Assembly (NCBI GenBank): GCA_902761055.1 | Contig: CACWIS010000021.1 | Span: 1 to 32,277, forward strand | DNA: 32,277 bases | Direction of reading: 5' to 3' | Source of the DNA: Oscillospiraceae bacterium | GTDB taxonomy: Bacteria; Bacillota; Clostridia; Oscillospirales; Oscillospiraceae | Shown: positions 1 to 7,737 of the stretch, piece after piece | How the letters are laid out: the number at the start of each line of letters is the position of its first letter | Position numbering within the stretch: the stretch's first letter is position 1 | Translations under genes and position numbers: made by a program | Notes under the pieces: generated by a model | What the model was told of the DNA's origin: nothing | Databases searched by the model: none | The model's input: only the letters and a program-made list of their open reading frames with translations

Positions 1-573
1 ACGATCACCAAAAAGCTGATGCAGCGCTTCGGCGGAGAGGTCTCCGTCATCTACCACGACAACTACTACAAGGCGCACCACGACATGCCCTACGAGGAGC
101 GCGCCAAGCTCAACTACGACCATCCCGACGCCTTCGACACCGATCTGCTCGTGCAGGCCGTGAAGGACCTCAAGGCCGGGAAGGACGTGGTCTGTCCCGT
201 CTACGACTACTCGATCCACGACCGCAGCGACAAGACCGTGATCGTCAGGAGCGCGAAGGTCGTCATCGTCGAGGGCATCCTGATCTACGCCAGCCCCGAG
301 CTGCGCGAGCTGATGGACGTCAAGCTCTTCGTCGACACCGACGCCGACGTGCGCATCCTGCGCCGCATCCGCCGCGACGTGCGCGACCGCGGGCGCAGCC
401 TCGAGAGCGTGATCGACCAGTACCTCACGACCGTCAAGCCCATGCACGAGCAGTTCGTCGAGCCGAGCAAGCGCTACGCCGACCTCATCATCCCCGAGGG
501 CGGACACAACCAGGTCGCCATGCGCATGGTCGTTGCGCGCGTGCGCGCGCATATCTACGGAGAGGAAGACTGA
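1..573 (+). CDS. udk: Uridine kinase, 5' end outside the window
   Basis: Pyrimidine salvage kinase that phosphorylates uridine and cytidine to UMP and CMP in the cytosol. The reading frame is open from base 1, so the start codon and the P-loop lie outside the window; about 190 codons remain and the family is about 205-210 residues long. Visible family features are the YHDNYYK segment, the NYDHPDAFDTDLL motif, VVIVEGILIYASPELRELMD, and the RRIRRDVRDRGRS stretch of the lid and nucleoside-binding region. The stop codon is one base before the thymidine kinase ATG, so the two pyrimidine salvage genes are very probably one operon. The identification is secure; only the start is missing. Confidence 0.95.
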   Translation, partial: TITKKLMQRFGGEVSVIYHDNYYKAHHDMPYEERAKLNYDHPDAFDTDLLVQAVKDLKAGKDVVCPVYDYSIHDRSDKTVIVRSAKVVIVEGILIYASPELRELMDVKLFVDTDADVRILRRIRRDVRDRGRSLESVIDQYLTTVKPMHEQFVEPSKRYADLIIPEGGHNQVAMRMVVARVRAHIYGEED

Positions 574-574
574 C

Positions 575-1168
575 ATGGCCAAGCTGTATTTCAAATACGG
601 CGCGATGGGCTCGTCCAAGTCCGCCCAGGCGCTGATCACCAAGTTCAACTACGAGGAGCTGGGCATGCGCGTCTGGCTCATCAAGCCCAGCGTCGACACC
701 CGCGACGGTGCGGACGTCATCAAAAGCCGCATCGGGCTCTCCGCCTGCGCGCAGGTCATCACGCCCGAACAGGATCTCATCGAGGAGTACCGCCGCGCCG
801 GGAAGCACGACGTCATCATCTCCGACGAGGCGCAGTTTTTCACGCCCGAGCAGATCGACCAGCTGCGCTTTCTCGTCGACGAGGACGATCTGCCCGTGCT
901 GTGCTTCGGGCTGCGCACCGACTTTCTGACGCACTTCTTCCCCGGCGCGCGGCGGCTCATGGAGCTGGCCGACTCGATCACCGAGATCAAGACGGTCTGC
1001 GCCTGCGGCCGCAAGGCCACGGTCAACGCGCGCATCGACGCCGACGGGAGGATCGTGACGAGCGGCGGACAGATCCTGCTCGGCGGCAACGACAGCTATA
1101 TCGCCATGTGCCACCGCTGCTGGAAGAAAAAGATCCGCGAGCAGAACCGGGACGCCGGAAACCGATAA
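575..1168 (+). CDS. tdk: Thymidine kinase (type II)
   Basis: Phosphorylates deoxythymidine to dTMP. The product is 197 residues, normal for the bacterial type II family. The ATP-binding loop is GAMGSSKS near residues 8-15, a Firmicute variant of the GxMxSGKT loop. ISDEAQFF near residue 85 is the Walker B/DEAQF motif, and the C-terminal cysteines (CACG, CHRC) form the expected zinc site. The start at 575 was chosen because it follows the uridine kinase stop by one base, has a GGAGAGGAAG ribosome site upstream and begins directly with the conserved N-terminus; an in-frame ATG 42 bp upstream only adds uridine kinase sequence. A strong hairpin terminator follows. Confidence 0.96.
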   Translation: MAKLYFKYGAMGSSKSAQALITKFNYEELGMRVWLIKPSVDTRDGADVIKSRIGLSACAQVITPEQDLIEEYRRAGKHDVIISDEAQFFTPEQIDQLRFLVDEDDLPVLCFGLRTDFLTHFFPGARRLMELADSITEIKTVCACGRKATVNARIDADGRIVTSGGQILLGGNDSYIAMCHRCWKKKIREQNRDAGNR

Positions 1169-1175
1169 AAGAAAC

Positions 1176-1213
1176 AAAAAAAGAAGGAACGCGGCTGCGT
1201 TCCTTCTTTTTTT
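1176..1213. terminator. Bidirectional terminator between tdk and iorB
   Basis: A 17-base A-rich arm (1176-1192) pairs with a T-rich arm (1197-1213) around the four-base loop GGCT. The core is GAAGGAACGC / GCGTTCCTTC, with A and T runs on the two sides, so it can end transcription from both converging genes. The iorB stop codon overlaps the T run. Confidence 0.92.
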
Positions 1214-1790
1214 ACGCCTCCGCGGCGGCGCGCCCGGCGCGGTAGGCCGCGAGGTTCAGCTCGAGGAATTTCGGCGGGACCGTCTCGCGGATGACCTGCT
1301 CCCAGTCGATCTCGTCGAGACCCAGCACGTGGGCCAGCGCCCCGAAGAGCACGATGTTCATGCACTTTGCGCTGCCCAGGCCCTCGGCGATCTCCGCCGC
1401 CGGAAGCACGACGCAGCGGAAGTTGTCGCGCATGGCCTCGAGACAGCCCGCGGGGTATTCCGCCAGGCCCGCCGCGATCGTTGCGGAGGCCTGCTCGTAG
1501 TCGTTGATGACGGCCACGCCGTCCGGCTTGAGGAAGAGCGCGTAGCGCACGGCCTCCATCTTCTCGAAGGCGACGAGCACGTCCGCTCCGCCGGGCCCGA
1601 CGAGCGGCGCATAGACCTTCTCGCCCCAGCGCACCTGGGTCGAGACGCTGCCGCCGCGCTGGCTCATGCCGTGGACCTCGGACATCTTGACGTCATAGCC
1701 CGCGCGCATGAGGCCGTTGACCAGCACCTTGGCCGTCAGGATCGCGCCCTGACCGCCGACGCCGACAAGGATCGCAGTTTTGACAGCCAT
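1212..1790 (-). CDS. iorB: Indolepyruvate:ferredoxin oxidoreductase, beta subunit
   Basis: Small subunit of the TPP and ferredoxin dependent enzyme that oxidatively decarboxylates aryl 2-oxoacids from aromatic amino acids to aryl-acetyl-CoA. The product is 192 residues and is a gamma-type pyruvate/ketoisovalerate oxidoreductase domain throughout. It shows the N-terminal GVGGQG motif, the SEVHGMSQRGG motif and the SAKCMNIVLFGAL segment. The start ATG shares one base with the stop codon of iorA (TGATG), a sign of translational coupling. A longer open frame continues upstream but only as an out-of-frame reading of iorA. Confidence 0.95.
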   Translation of the reverse strand: MAVKTAILVGVGGQGAILTAKVLVNGLMRAGYDVKMSEVHGMSQRGGSVSTQVRWGEKVYAPLVGPGGADVLVAFEKMEAVRYALFLKPDGVAVINDYEQASATIAAGLAEYPAGCLEAMRDNFRCVVLPAAEIAEGLGSAKCMNIVLFGALAHVLGLDEIDWEQVIRETVPPKFLELNLAAYRAGRAAAEA

Positions 1791-3544
1791 CACTTGCCCT
1801 CCTTTCTCGTGATCGCCCCGACCGGGCAGACCTGCGCGCAGAGCGTGCAGCCCACGCACTGGTTGGGATCGATCGAGGACCTGCCCTCGCGGATCATGAC
1901 CGCCGGGCAGCCGACCTTCAGGCATTTTTTGCAGCCGACGCACTTCTCGCGGTCGACGACGCACAGGCCCTTCTCGTGGGGGATGCGCTTGATGAGCAGG
2001 CAGGGCCTGCGGCAGATGATCGCCGCGGGGACGGCCGAGGCGAGCGCGTCGTCCACGGCCTTCTGCATGGCCGCGAGGTCCTGCGGATCGACGACGATCA
2101 CGTTCTCGTAGCCGTAGGCGCGCAGCACGTCCTCGATCCGGATGGCCGCGGCGGCCTCGCCCTGCAGCGTGTAGCCGGAGCCGGGGTTGTCCTGGTGGCC
2201 GGTCATGCCGGTGATGTGGTTGTCGAGCACGACGGGGATCACCGCGCCCTTGTTGTAAAGGATCTCGGCCGCGCCGGTCATGCCGCTGTGGAAGAAGGTC
2301 GAGTCGCCGACGACGCCGAAGATCTTTTTCTTCTCGCCCGTGGCGGCGAAGGCCTTGGACATGCCCATCGCGATTGAGAAGCCGCCGCCCATGCACACGC
2401 AGGTGTCCAGCGCGTCGAGCGGCGCGGCGCCGCCGAGCGTATAGCAGCCGATGTCGCCGGCGATGACGAAGTCCCTGCCCTTGGACATCGTGTAGAAGAA
2501 GCCGCGGTGCGGGCAGCCGGGGCAGAGCACCGGCGGGCGCGGCACGGCCTTGACCGCCGGTTCCTTCACGACCGGCTTTTCGCCGAAGACCATCTCGCGC
2601 AGGCGCTGGGGATTGAGCTCGTAGAGATTGCTCACCAGCTCCTTGCCGACGCAGGGGATGCCCGCGGCCTTGATCTGCTCCTCCATGAAGCCCTCGAGCT
2701 CCTCGATGACGTAGAGCTTTTCGACCTTCGCGGCGAAGTCGCGGATCAGGCCCATCGGCAGCGGGTTCGTCAGGCCGAGCTTGAGGAAGGAGGTGTCCTC
2801 CGGGAAGACCTCCTTGGCGTACTGATAGGCGATCGAGGCCGTGATGACGCCGACCCTGCTCCCGCGCAGCTCGAGCTTGTTGATCGGGCAGCTCTCGCCG
2901 TAGGCCGCGAGGTCCCTGAGGTTCTGCTCCACCTTCGGGTGGTTGCGGTAGGCGTTGGCCGGCGCGCAGTTGAACTTGCGCTGGTTGCGCACGTAGGGCT
3001 CGCAGCGGTGCTCCTCCCGCTCGGAGAAGCGCACGAGGCTCTTGGAGTGGGAGATGTTCGTCGTCGTGCGGAAGATCACCGGCATGTCGAAGCGCTCGGA
3101 GATGGCATAGGCCTCCTTCATGAAGTCGATGCACTCCTGCGAATCGCTCGGCTCGACGAGGGCGACCTTCGCGCTTCTGGCGTAGTAGCGGTTGTCCTGC
3201 TCGTTCTGGGACGAGTGCATGCTCGGATCGTCGGCCGTGACGATCACGAAGCCGCCGCGCACGCCGTTGTAGGCGGCGGTGAAAAGCGGGTCGGCCGCGA
3301 CGTTGAGCCCGACGTGCTTCATCGCGCACAGGCTGCGCACGCCGCCGATCGACGCGCCGTAGGCCACCTCCGTGGCCACTTTTTCGTTGGGCGCCCACTC
3401 GCAGTAGAGCGCGGCGCCGTACTGGGGCAGCGATTCGAAGATCTCCGTGCTGGGCGTGCCGGGATAGGCGGAGCAGACCTGGACGCCCGCCTCATACGCT
3501 CCCCGTGCGATGGCCTCGTTGCCGGAGAGCAGATGCTTTTCCAT
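1790..3544 (-). CDS. iorA: Indolepyruvate:ferredoxin oxidoreductase, alpha subunit
   Basis: Large subunit of the IOR complex, 584 residues. The N-terminal pyrimidine-binding domain begins at LLSGNEAIARGA and contains CSAYPGTPSTEI near residue 30. The TPP domain carries VLCPGCPHRGFFY and GDIGCYTLGG in the middle of the protein. The C-terminus has two 4Fe-4S ferredoxin clusters, CVGCKKCLKVGCP (one cysteine spacing is unusual, as in other IorA) and CVGCTLCAQVCP. The start at 3544 follows AAAGGAGGAA. An upstream in-frame ATG would add about 50 residues of promoter-derived sequence and was rejected. Electrons should go to ferredoxin; the role in an anaerobe is aromatic amino acid fermentation or the reverse synthesis. 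Its promoter overlaps that of the divergent DUF4230 operon. Confidence 0.96.
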   Translation of the reverse strand: MEKHLLSGNEAIARGAYEAGVQVCSAYPGTPSTEIFESLPQYGAALYCEWAPNEKVATEVAYGASIGGVRSLCAMKHVGLNVAADPLFTAAYNGVRGGFVIVTADDPSMHSSQNEQDNRYYARSAKVALVEPSDSQECIDFMKEAYAISERFDMPVIFRTTTNISHSKSLVRFSEREEHRCEPYVRNQRKFNCAPANAYRNHPKVEQNLRDLAAYGESCPINKLELRGSRVGVITASIAYQYAKEVFPEDTSFLKLGLTNPLPMGLIRDFAAKVEKLYVIEELEGFMEEQIKAAGIPCVGKELVSNLYELNPQRLREMVFGEKPVVKEPAVKAVPRPPVLCPGCPHRGFFYTMSKGRDFVIAGDIGCYTLGGAAPLDALDTCVCMGGGFSIAMGMSKAFAATGEKKKIFGVVGDSTFFHSGMTGAAEILYNKGAVIPVVLDNHITGMTGHQDNPGSGYTLQGEAAAAIRIEDVLRAYGYENVIVVDPQDLAAMQKAVDDALASAVPAAIICRRPCLLIKRIPHEKGLCVVDREKCVGCKKCLKVGCPAVMIREGRSSIDPNQCVGCTLCAQVCPVGAITRKEGK

Positions 3545-3595
3545 GATACGCTTTTCCTCCTTTGCCGGATCTTGCTCCGAATATTGGATATTTCC

Positions 3596-3639
3596 ATTAT
3601 ATAGTTGTTCTTGTCGAAAAACAAGACATGTGATACCAT
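3596..3639. promoter_or_regulatory. Overlapping divergent promoters with an inverted repeat
   Basis: For iorA (minus strand) a -35 TTGTTT (3619-3624) and a -10 TATAAT (3596-3601) are 17 bp apart. For the DUF4230 operon (plus strand) TTGTCG (3611-3616) and TACCAT (3634-3639, preceded by TG as an extended -10) are also 17 bp apart. Both -35 boxes fall inside the inverted repeat TCTTGT-CGAAAA-ACAAGA (3609-3626), so one protein bound there could control both directions. The elements are read directly; the regulator is unknown. Confidence 0.7.
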
Positions 3640-3669
3640 TAGGGAAGAAAACGAAGGGAGGGGAGCGCC

Positions 3670-4368
3670 ATGGTAAAGGAAAAACAGAAGACAAAGCTCC
3701 TGGTCGCGCTCATCGCGCTCGTGCTGGTGCTGACCGTCGTGCTGATCATCGTGTACGCCGCGCGGAAGAACGGCGCCGGGCCTGTCCCCGCCGTCACGCC
3801 GCGGCCCTCCGCGGAGGTCGTCGTGCGCGAGCGGGAGGTCGAAAAGCTCGTGACCGTCGAGAAGGAGATCAGCTCCGAGATCCTGCGCGACGGCCTGCGG
3901 GACATGGGGCTGCTCGTCACCGAGGAGTACTATTTTACCGAGGTCGTCAGCTACTCGAGCACGAAAAAGCTGTGGAAATTCGACCTGCCGCTCACCGAGT
4001 CGAGCTATCTCATCAGTTACGACGGCGTCGTGAGCGCGGGCGTGGATCTGACGCAGGCTGCGGTCGTGAAGGACGAGGAGCACAAGCGCATCACCGTCGC
4101 GCTGCCGAAGGCGGAGATCCGGTACACCGATATCGATCTGGACAGCTTTCTGCTTTACGGCGAAAAGCAGGGCGTCGGCAACCGCATCTCGGTCGCGGAC
4201 TTCAACGACTCTCTCGTTGAGCTCAAGCAGAACGCGCAGGACAAGGCCCTCGCGCGCGGCGTTCTGGACCGCGCGGACAAAAACGCGCAGCTGATCGTGC
4301 GCAACTTCGTCGCTTCGCTGTGCGATCCGCGCGAATACACGCTGGTCTTCGAGGTGAAGGCGTCATGA
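3670..4368 (+). CDS. DUF4230 family membrane-anchored protein
   Basis: Product of 232 residues. An N-terminal membrane anchor spans about residues 8-28 (LLVALIALVLVLTVVLIIVY), followed by a short Pro-containing linker and an extracytoplasmic domain. The block ISYDGVVSAGVDL... ITVALPKAEIRYTDID and the C-terminal KALARGVLDRADKNAQ helix fit DUF4230, a family of unknown function seen in many Firmicutes. The start follows GGGAGGGGAG. The stop overlaps the next ATG by four bases (ATGA), so the three genes from here to 6637 are a coupled operon. No enzyme motif is visible. Confidence 0.8.
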   Translation: MVKEKQKTKLLVALIALVLVLTVVLIIVYAARKNGAGPVPAVTPRPSAEVVVREREVEKLVTVEKEISSEILRDGLRDMGLLVTEEYYFTEVVSYSSTKKLWKFDLPLTESSYLISYDGVVSAGVDLTQAAVVKDEEHKRITVALPKAEIRYTDIDLDSFLLYGEKQGVGNRISVADFNDSLVELKQNAQDKALARGVLDRADKNAQLIVRNFVASLCDPREYTLVFEVKAS

Positions 4369-5183
4369 ACGAACAACAACTCAAAAAGCTGCTGCTGGCC
4401 GTGCTGCTGTTGCTGCTGGCGGTGTTCTCCTTCCTCTTTCTCGCCGACAGGGCGAGCGCGCAGACAACGCACGCCGGGACCCTCGCCGTCATCGACGAGA
4501 AGACCGAGGACGTGCTCAAGCTCACGGCCTCGGCCTCGCTGGCCTCCTTCGGCGTGTCGGCCATCCCGGGCGACACCGCGACGCCGATCGCGACGAAGCT
4601 GGCCGATTTCTCGGAGTATTTCCTGCTGATCCTCTGCGTGCTCTATTCGGAAAAATACCTCATCGGCATCATCGGCGCGGGCACCTTCAAGATCCTGATC
4701 CCCATCGCCTGCGCGCTCGGGATCGTCTCGCTGTTCTGGAATCCGCGGCTGATGCGCCGTCTCGCGGTCAAGCTCGCGGCGGTGGGACTTGCGATCTATC
4801 TGATCATCCCGATCAGCTTCAAGGTCTCGGACCTGATCTACGGCGCTTACCGCAGCTCGATCGATTCGACGATCAGCGCGGCCGAGCAGCTCACGGACGA
4901 GACCGCGCCGCTGGCGGACGCGGACGACCGCAGCATGGTGGACCGTATCCTCGACCGCATCTCCGAGACGACCGCCTCGCTGACGGACAAGGCCGTGGAC
5001 GCAGTCAACCGCTTCGTCGAGACGCTGGCGGTCATGATCGTGACCTCCTGCGTGATCCCGCTGCTGGTGCTGCTGTTCTTCTTTTGGGTCATCAAGCAGC
5101 TCACCGGCGTGGACCTCTCCGAGTCGCTGCCGCACCGAAGGCGTGGGCACGCGCCGCGGGAGGAGAAAGGAGAAGGGAAATGA
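4365..5183 (+). CDS. Multi-pass membrane protein of unknown function
   Basis: Product of 272 residues that I do not recognise. A hydrophobic N-terminal segment (about residues 8-27, ending ADRASAQ) may be an anchor or signal peptide. Membrane segments follow near residues 84-100, 103-125, 134-152 and 222-246, and a basic C-terminal tail. A hydrophilic loop of about 70 residues rich in Ser, Asp and Thr lies before the last helix. Start and stop overlap the neighbouring genes by four bases each (ATGA at both junctions), which argues that the product works with the DUF4230 and Big2 proteins at the cell surface. This is inference from gene order only. Confidence 0.7.
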   Translation: MNEQQLKKLLLAVLLLLLAVFSFLFLADRASAQTTHAGTLAVIDEKTEDVLKLTASASLASFGVSAIPGDTATPIATKLADFSEYFLLILCVLYSEKYLIGIIGAGTFKILIPIACALGIVSLFWNPRLMRRLAVKLAAVGLAIYLIIPISFKVSDLIYGAYRSSIDSTISAAEQLTDETAPLADADDRSMVDRILDRISETTASLTDKAVDAVNRFVETLAVMIVTSCVIPLLVLLFFFWVIKQLTGVDLSESLPHRRRGHAPREEKGEGK

Positions 5184-6637
5184 AGCTGCTCAAAACGGCG
5201 CTGTGCCTCGCGCTGGCGCTGCTGCTCCTCGCGCCCGGCGCGGCCGCGCTGGCCGAGGGCGAGACGCTGATCTTTGACGCGCAGGGCCTCGCGGCGATCG
5301 CGGACGATCCCGCGGGCAGCTACGCGCTCGCGAGGGACATCGATCTCGGCGGCGCGGACTGGACGCCCATCGCCTTTTCCGGCACGCTCGACGGGCGGGG
5401 CCATACGCTCTACAACCTGCGCGTGCGCGTCCCCGGCGCGGACGAGCGCGTGACGCGCGACGGCAATCTCAAGGCTTACGAGACGGTCTTTGCCGGACTG
5501 TTCTCCGTACTGGAGGAGGCCGAGCTGCGCGATCTGCATCTCAAGGGCGTCGACGTCGAGCTCGAGACCGACAGCCACTGCTTCGCCGCGGCGCTCGCGG
5601 GCTATATCGACCACAGCAGCCTCGTCGGCTGCTCGGTCGAGGGTCGCGTGGCGATGACCGGCAGCGCCGTCATGGTCGGCGTGGGCGGTCTGGCGGGCTA
5701 CGGCTGCGGCGCGCTGCGGGACTGCAGCGCCGACGTGGAGCTGTTCTACGAGGACTGCTGCTTCGAGGCGCGCTGCGAGCAGTTCATGGGCGGCGCGCTC
5801 GCCTGCGGCATCGCGGACGTCGACGGCTGCACCGTCAGGGTCGACGGCTGGGACTCCTGCCACGGCTACGTGCACAACGGCGGTCTCGTCGGGATGTGGT
5901 ATCTGTGCGGCATGAACTATCCGCTCGGCTCCTTCACGGACAATTCCGTCTCCGGTCAGATCTGCTTTTTCGAGGACAACCCCGACCGCCGCGCCTACTG
6001 CGCCCCCTTCCGCGGGGAGTCGCTGTCCGGCGTGCGGCGCTATGACGGCAACGAGGAAGACTTCACGCGCAGCGAGGTCTACGATTACGACGTCGTGCTG
6101 CGCCCCGAGCGCTGCGAAGCGCCCGAGATCGACGAGGAGATCACGCCCGCAGGCTGCGGCAGCTGGGGCTGGACGCGCCACGTCTGCCGCGGCTGCGGCC
6201 GTGCGTGGACCGACCGCTACACGCCGCCGGCGCACAGCGCCGGGGACTGGGCGCTCGTCGAGGAGCCCGGCTTTGACCGTCCGGGGCTGGAGCGCAGGAC
6301 CTGCACGGTCTGCGGCGCGGTGCTGGGCGAGCGCGCCGTTCCCGCTCTGGTGGCGAGCACGAGCTGCCTGCTCGACCGCCACGAGACCGCGCTGCGCAGC
6401 GGCGAGAGCCTCGCCCTGACGGCCTCTGTGACGCCCGCGGACGCCTCGGGCGGCGCGCTCGTCTGGACGAGCAGCGACGAGAGCGTGGCGCGCGTGGACG
6501 GGGCGGGACTGGTGACGGCCGTCGGCCCCGGCAGCGCGGTGATCCGCGCCGAGACCGCGGACGGCTTGTGCGCCGATTCCTGCACGGTCACGGTCCGCGG
6601 CGGCGCGCTGCATTGGCTGCGCTCGCTGTTCGAATAA
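5180..6637 (+). CDS. Secreted repeat protein with Cys pairs and a Big2 domain
   Basis: Product of 485 residues. A signal peptide occupies residues 1-25 (LCLALALLLLAPGAAALA). Residues 30-260 hold GLUG-like, beta-helix type sequence (DIDLGGADWTPIAFSGTLDGRGHTL at the front, then GGLAGYG, GGALACG and GGLVGMW turns). About residues 315-395 contain CxxC pairs (CRGCGRAW, CTVCGAVLG), a layout common in Clostridial surface proteins. Residues 395-475 are a bacterial Ig-like Big2 domain (WTSSDESVARVDGAGLVTAVGPGSAVI). The protein is rich in cysteine. The start was chosen for the signal peptide, the upstream GGAGAAAGGAGAAG and the ATGA overlap. Function is unknown; adhesion or envelope role is a guess. 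Confidence 0.75.
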   Translation: MKLLKTALCLALALLLLAPGAAALAEGETLIFDAQGLAAIADDPAGSYALARDIDLGGADWTPIAFSGTLDGRGHTLYNLRVRVPGADERVTRDGNLKAYETVFAGLFSVLEEAELRDLHLKGVDVELETDSHCFAAALAGYIDHSSLVGCSVEGRVAMTGSAVMVGVGGLAGYGCGALRDCSADVELFYEDCCFEARCEQFMGGALACGIADVDGCTVRVDGWDSCHGYVHNGGLVGMWYLCGMNYPLGSFTDNSVSGQICFFEDNPDRRAYCAPFRGESLSGVRRYDGNEEDFTRSEVYDYDVVLRPERCEAPEIDEEITPAGCGSWGWTRHVCRGCGRAWTDRYTPPAHSAGDWALVEEPGFDRPGLERRTCTVCGAVLGERAVPALVASTSCLLDRHETALRSGESLALTASVTPADASGGALVWTSSDESVARVDGAGLVTAVGPGSAVIRAETADGLCADSCTVTVRGGALHWLRSLFE

Positions 6638-6667
6638 CGCGGAGGCGCGCGGCCTCTCCCGGAAATC

Positions 6668-6700
6668 AAAAAGCCCAGAGCCTGGCTCTGGGCTTTTTTT
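6668..6700. terminator. Bidirectional terminator
   Basis: The stem AGCCCAGAG / CTCTGGGCT has the loop CCTGG and is flanked by A5 on the left and T7 on the right. It lies between the converging Big2 gene and the LysR gene and can serve both. Confidence 0.92.
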
Positions 6701-6717
6701 CTGCCGGAAAGCGCCGT

Positions 6718-7668
6718 CTACAGGGACTTCGTGTCCTCCGGCGGGAGGAATTCCTTTTCCGGCATGCGGTAGCTCTGCGTGCCGCGGCGCTCGGCCTCGA
6801 GGCAGTCCTGCACGAAGTTGATGAACTCCTCCGCGAGTTCCGACCTCCGGCTGCTGCGCGGCCAGACCAGCGCGTACTCGACCTGCCGGGGGCTTTCCGT
6901 AATGATCTTTTTCACGACGAGGTCGCTTTCGTTATAGGTCGTCATCGGGTAGATGCAGATGCCGGCGTTCTGCTCGGCGAGGGCGACGGCGTCGATATAG
7001 TTCGACAGATCGCCCGCGATGCAGGGCTCTTCGCCGAGCTCGTCGAACCAGGCCCGGAGCGATTCGGCGCGCGAGCGGCGGTTGGGGACGAACAGCGGCT
7101 GATCGACCAGCTTGCGGAGCGGGAGGAAGTCGCCCTCCTCCGCGGCGAGCGGATGGTCCTTCGACATCATGGCGACCCAGGGCTCGCGCCCGACGCTGAA
7201 GCCGTCGAGCAGCTCGGGGTTATAGGGCGCGGCCACCAGCGCGAGATCGGCCAGGCCGCGGTGCAGGCGCTCCATGACCTCGTCGCCGCTGCCGTTCCAG
7301 AGATGAAAGCACACCTGCGGGAATTCCGAGCGGAAGCCCGCGATCCAGCGGGCGAGCAGATAGGGCGCGCGGCCCTCGACCAGACTGATGTTGAGATCGC
7401 CCGAGAGCCCGTCCAGCGAGCGGATCTCCTGCTGCGTCTGCTCGGACAGCTCCAGAAGCTGCCTGGCGCGGCGATAGAGCAGCGCGCCGGCTTCCGTCAT
7501 CGTCAGGTGCCGCTTGCCGCGGATGAAAAGCAGTACGCCGAGCTCCTCCTCGAGCCCCTTGATCTGGCTCGAGAGCGGCGGCTGGCTCATGTTCAGACGC
7601 TCGGCCGCGCGCGTGATGTTCAGCTCCTCGGCGACGACCGTGAAATAGTGCAGAGATCGCAGATCCAT
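6718..7668 (-). CDS. LysR-type transcriptional regulator
   Basis: Cytosolic DNA-binding regulator of 316 residues, normal length for the family. The N-terminal winged helix-turn-helix is clear: SLHYFTVVAEELNITRAAERL, then MSQPPLSSQIKGLEEELGV and FIRGKRHLTMTEAG. The rest is the two-lobed effector-binding domain, starting at LSGDLNISLVEG. The ligand cannot be read from the sequence. It has its own promoter 36 bp upstream and lies directly downstream of asnB. The palindromes found at asnB, glnA, pyrG and others have the T-N11-A geometry that LysR proteins bind, so this is a natural candidate for their regulator. That link is inference. Confidence 0.93.
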   Translation of the reverse strand: MDLRSLHYFTVVAEELNITRAAERLNMSQPPLSSQIKGLEEELGVLLFIRGKRHLTMTEAGALLYRRARQLLELSEQTQQEIRSLDGLSGDLNISLVEGRAPYLLARWIAGFRSEFPQVCFHLWNGSGDEVMERLHRGLADLALVAAPYNPELLDGFSVGREPWVAMMSKDHPLAAEEGDFLPLRKLVDQPLFVPNRRSRAESLRAWFDELGEEPCIAGDLSNYIDAVALAEQNAGICIYPMTTYNESDLVVKKIITESPRQVEYALVWPRSSRRSELAEEFINFVQDCLEAERRGTQSYRMPEKEFLPPEDTKSL

Positions 7669-7703
7669 CGCTTATGCCTCCCTCGTTGATATCGATGCAA
7701 ACC

Positions 7704-7732
7704 AGTATACAGGAATCTCCCTCCGACTGCAA
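7704..7732 (-). promoter_or_regulatory. Promoter of the lysR gene
   Basis: On the minus strand a -35 TTGCAG (7727-7732) and a -10 TATACT (7704-7709) are separated by 17 bp. The start codon at 7668 follows a GGGAGG ribosome site. The promoter sits in the 69-bp gap after the asnB stop, so lysR can be expressed apart from asnB. Confidence 0.75.
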
Positions 7733-7737
7733 GCGGA

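Noticed and set aside
488-1177. Long antisense ORFs in the GC-rich part, for example opposite tdk, pyrG, glnA and nth
   Set aside because: High GC suppresses stop codons on all frames; the products are Arg/Ala-rich shadows of recognised genes.
3538-3552. GATACGCTTTTC near the iorA start, resembling the glnA box
   Set aside because: Only one half-site is present and it overlaps the iorA ribosome site, so it is probably coincidence.
3609-3626. Rex operator at the iorA promoter
   Set aside because: The Rex box is TTGT-N10-ACAA; here the arms are 6 bp apart.
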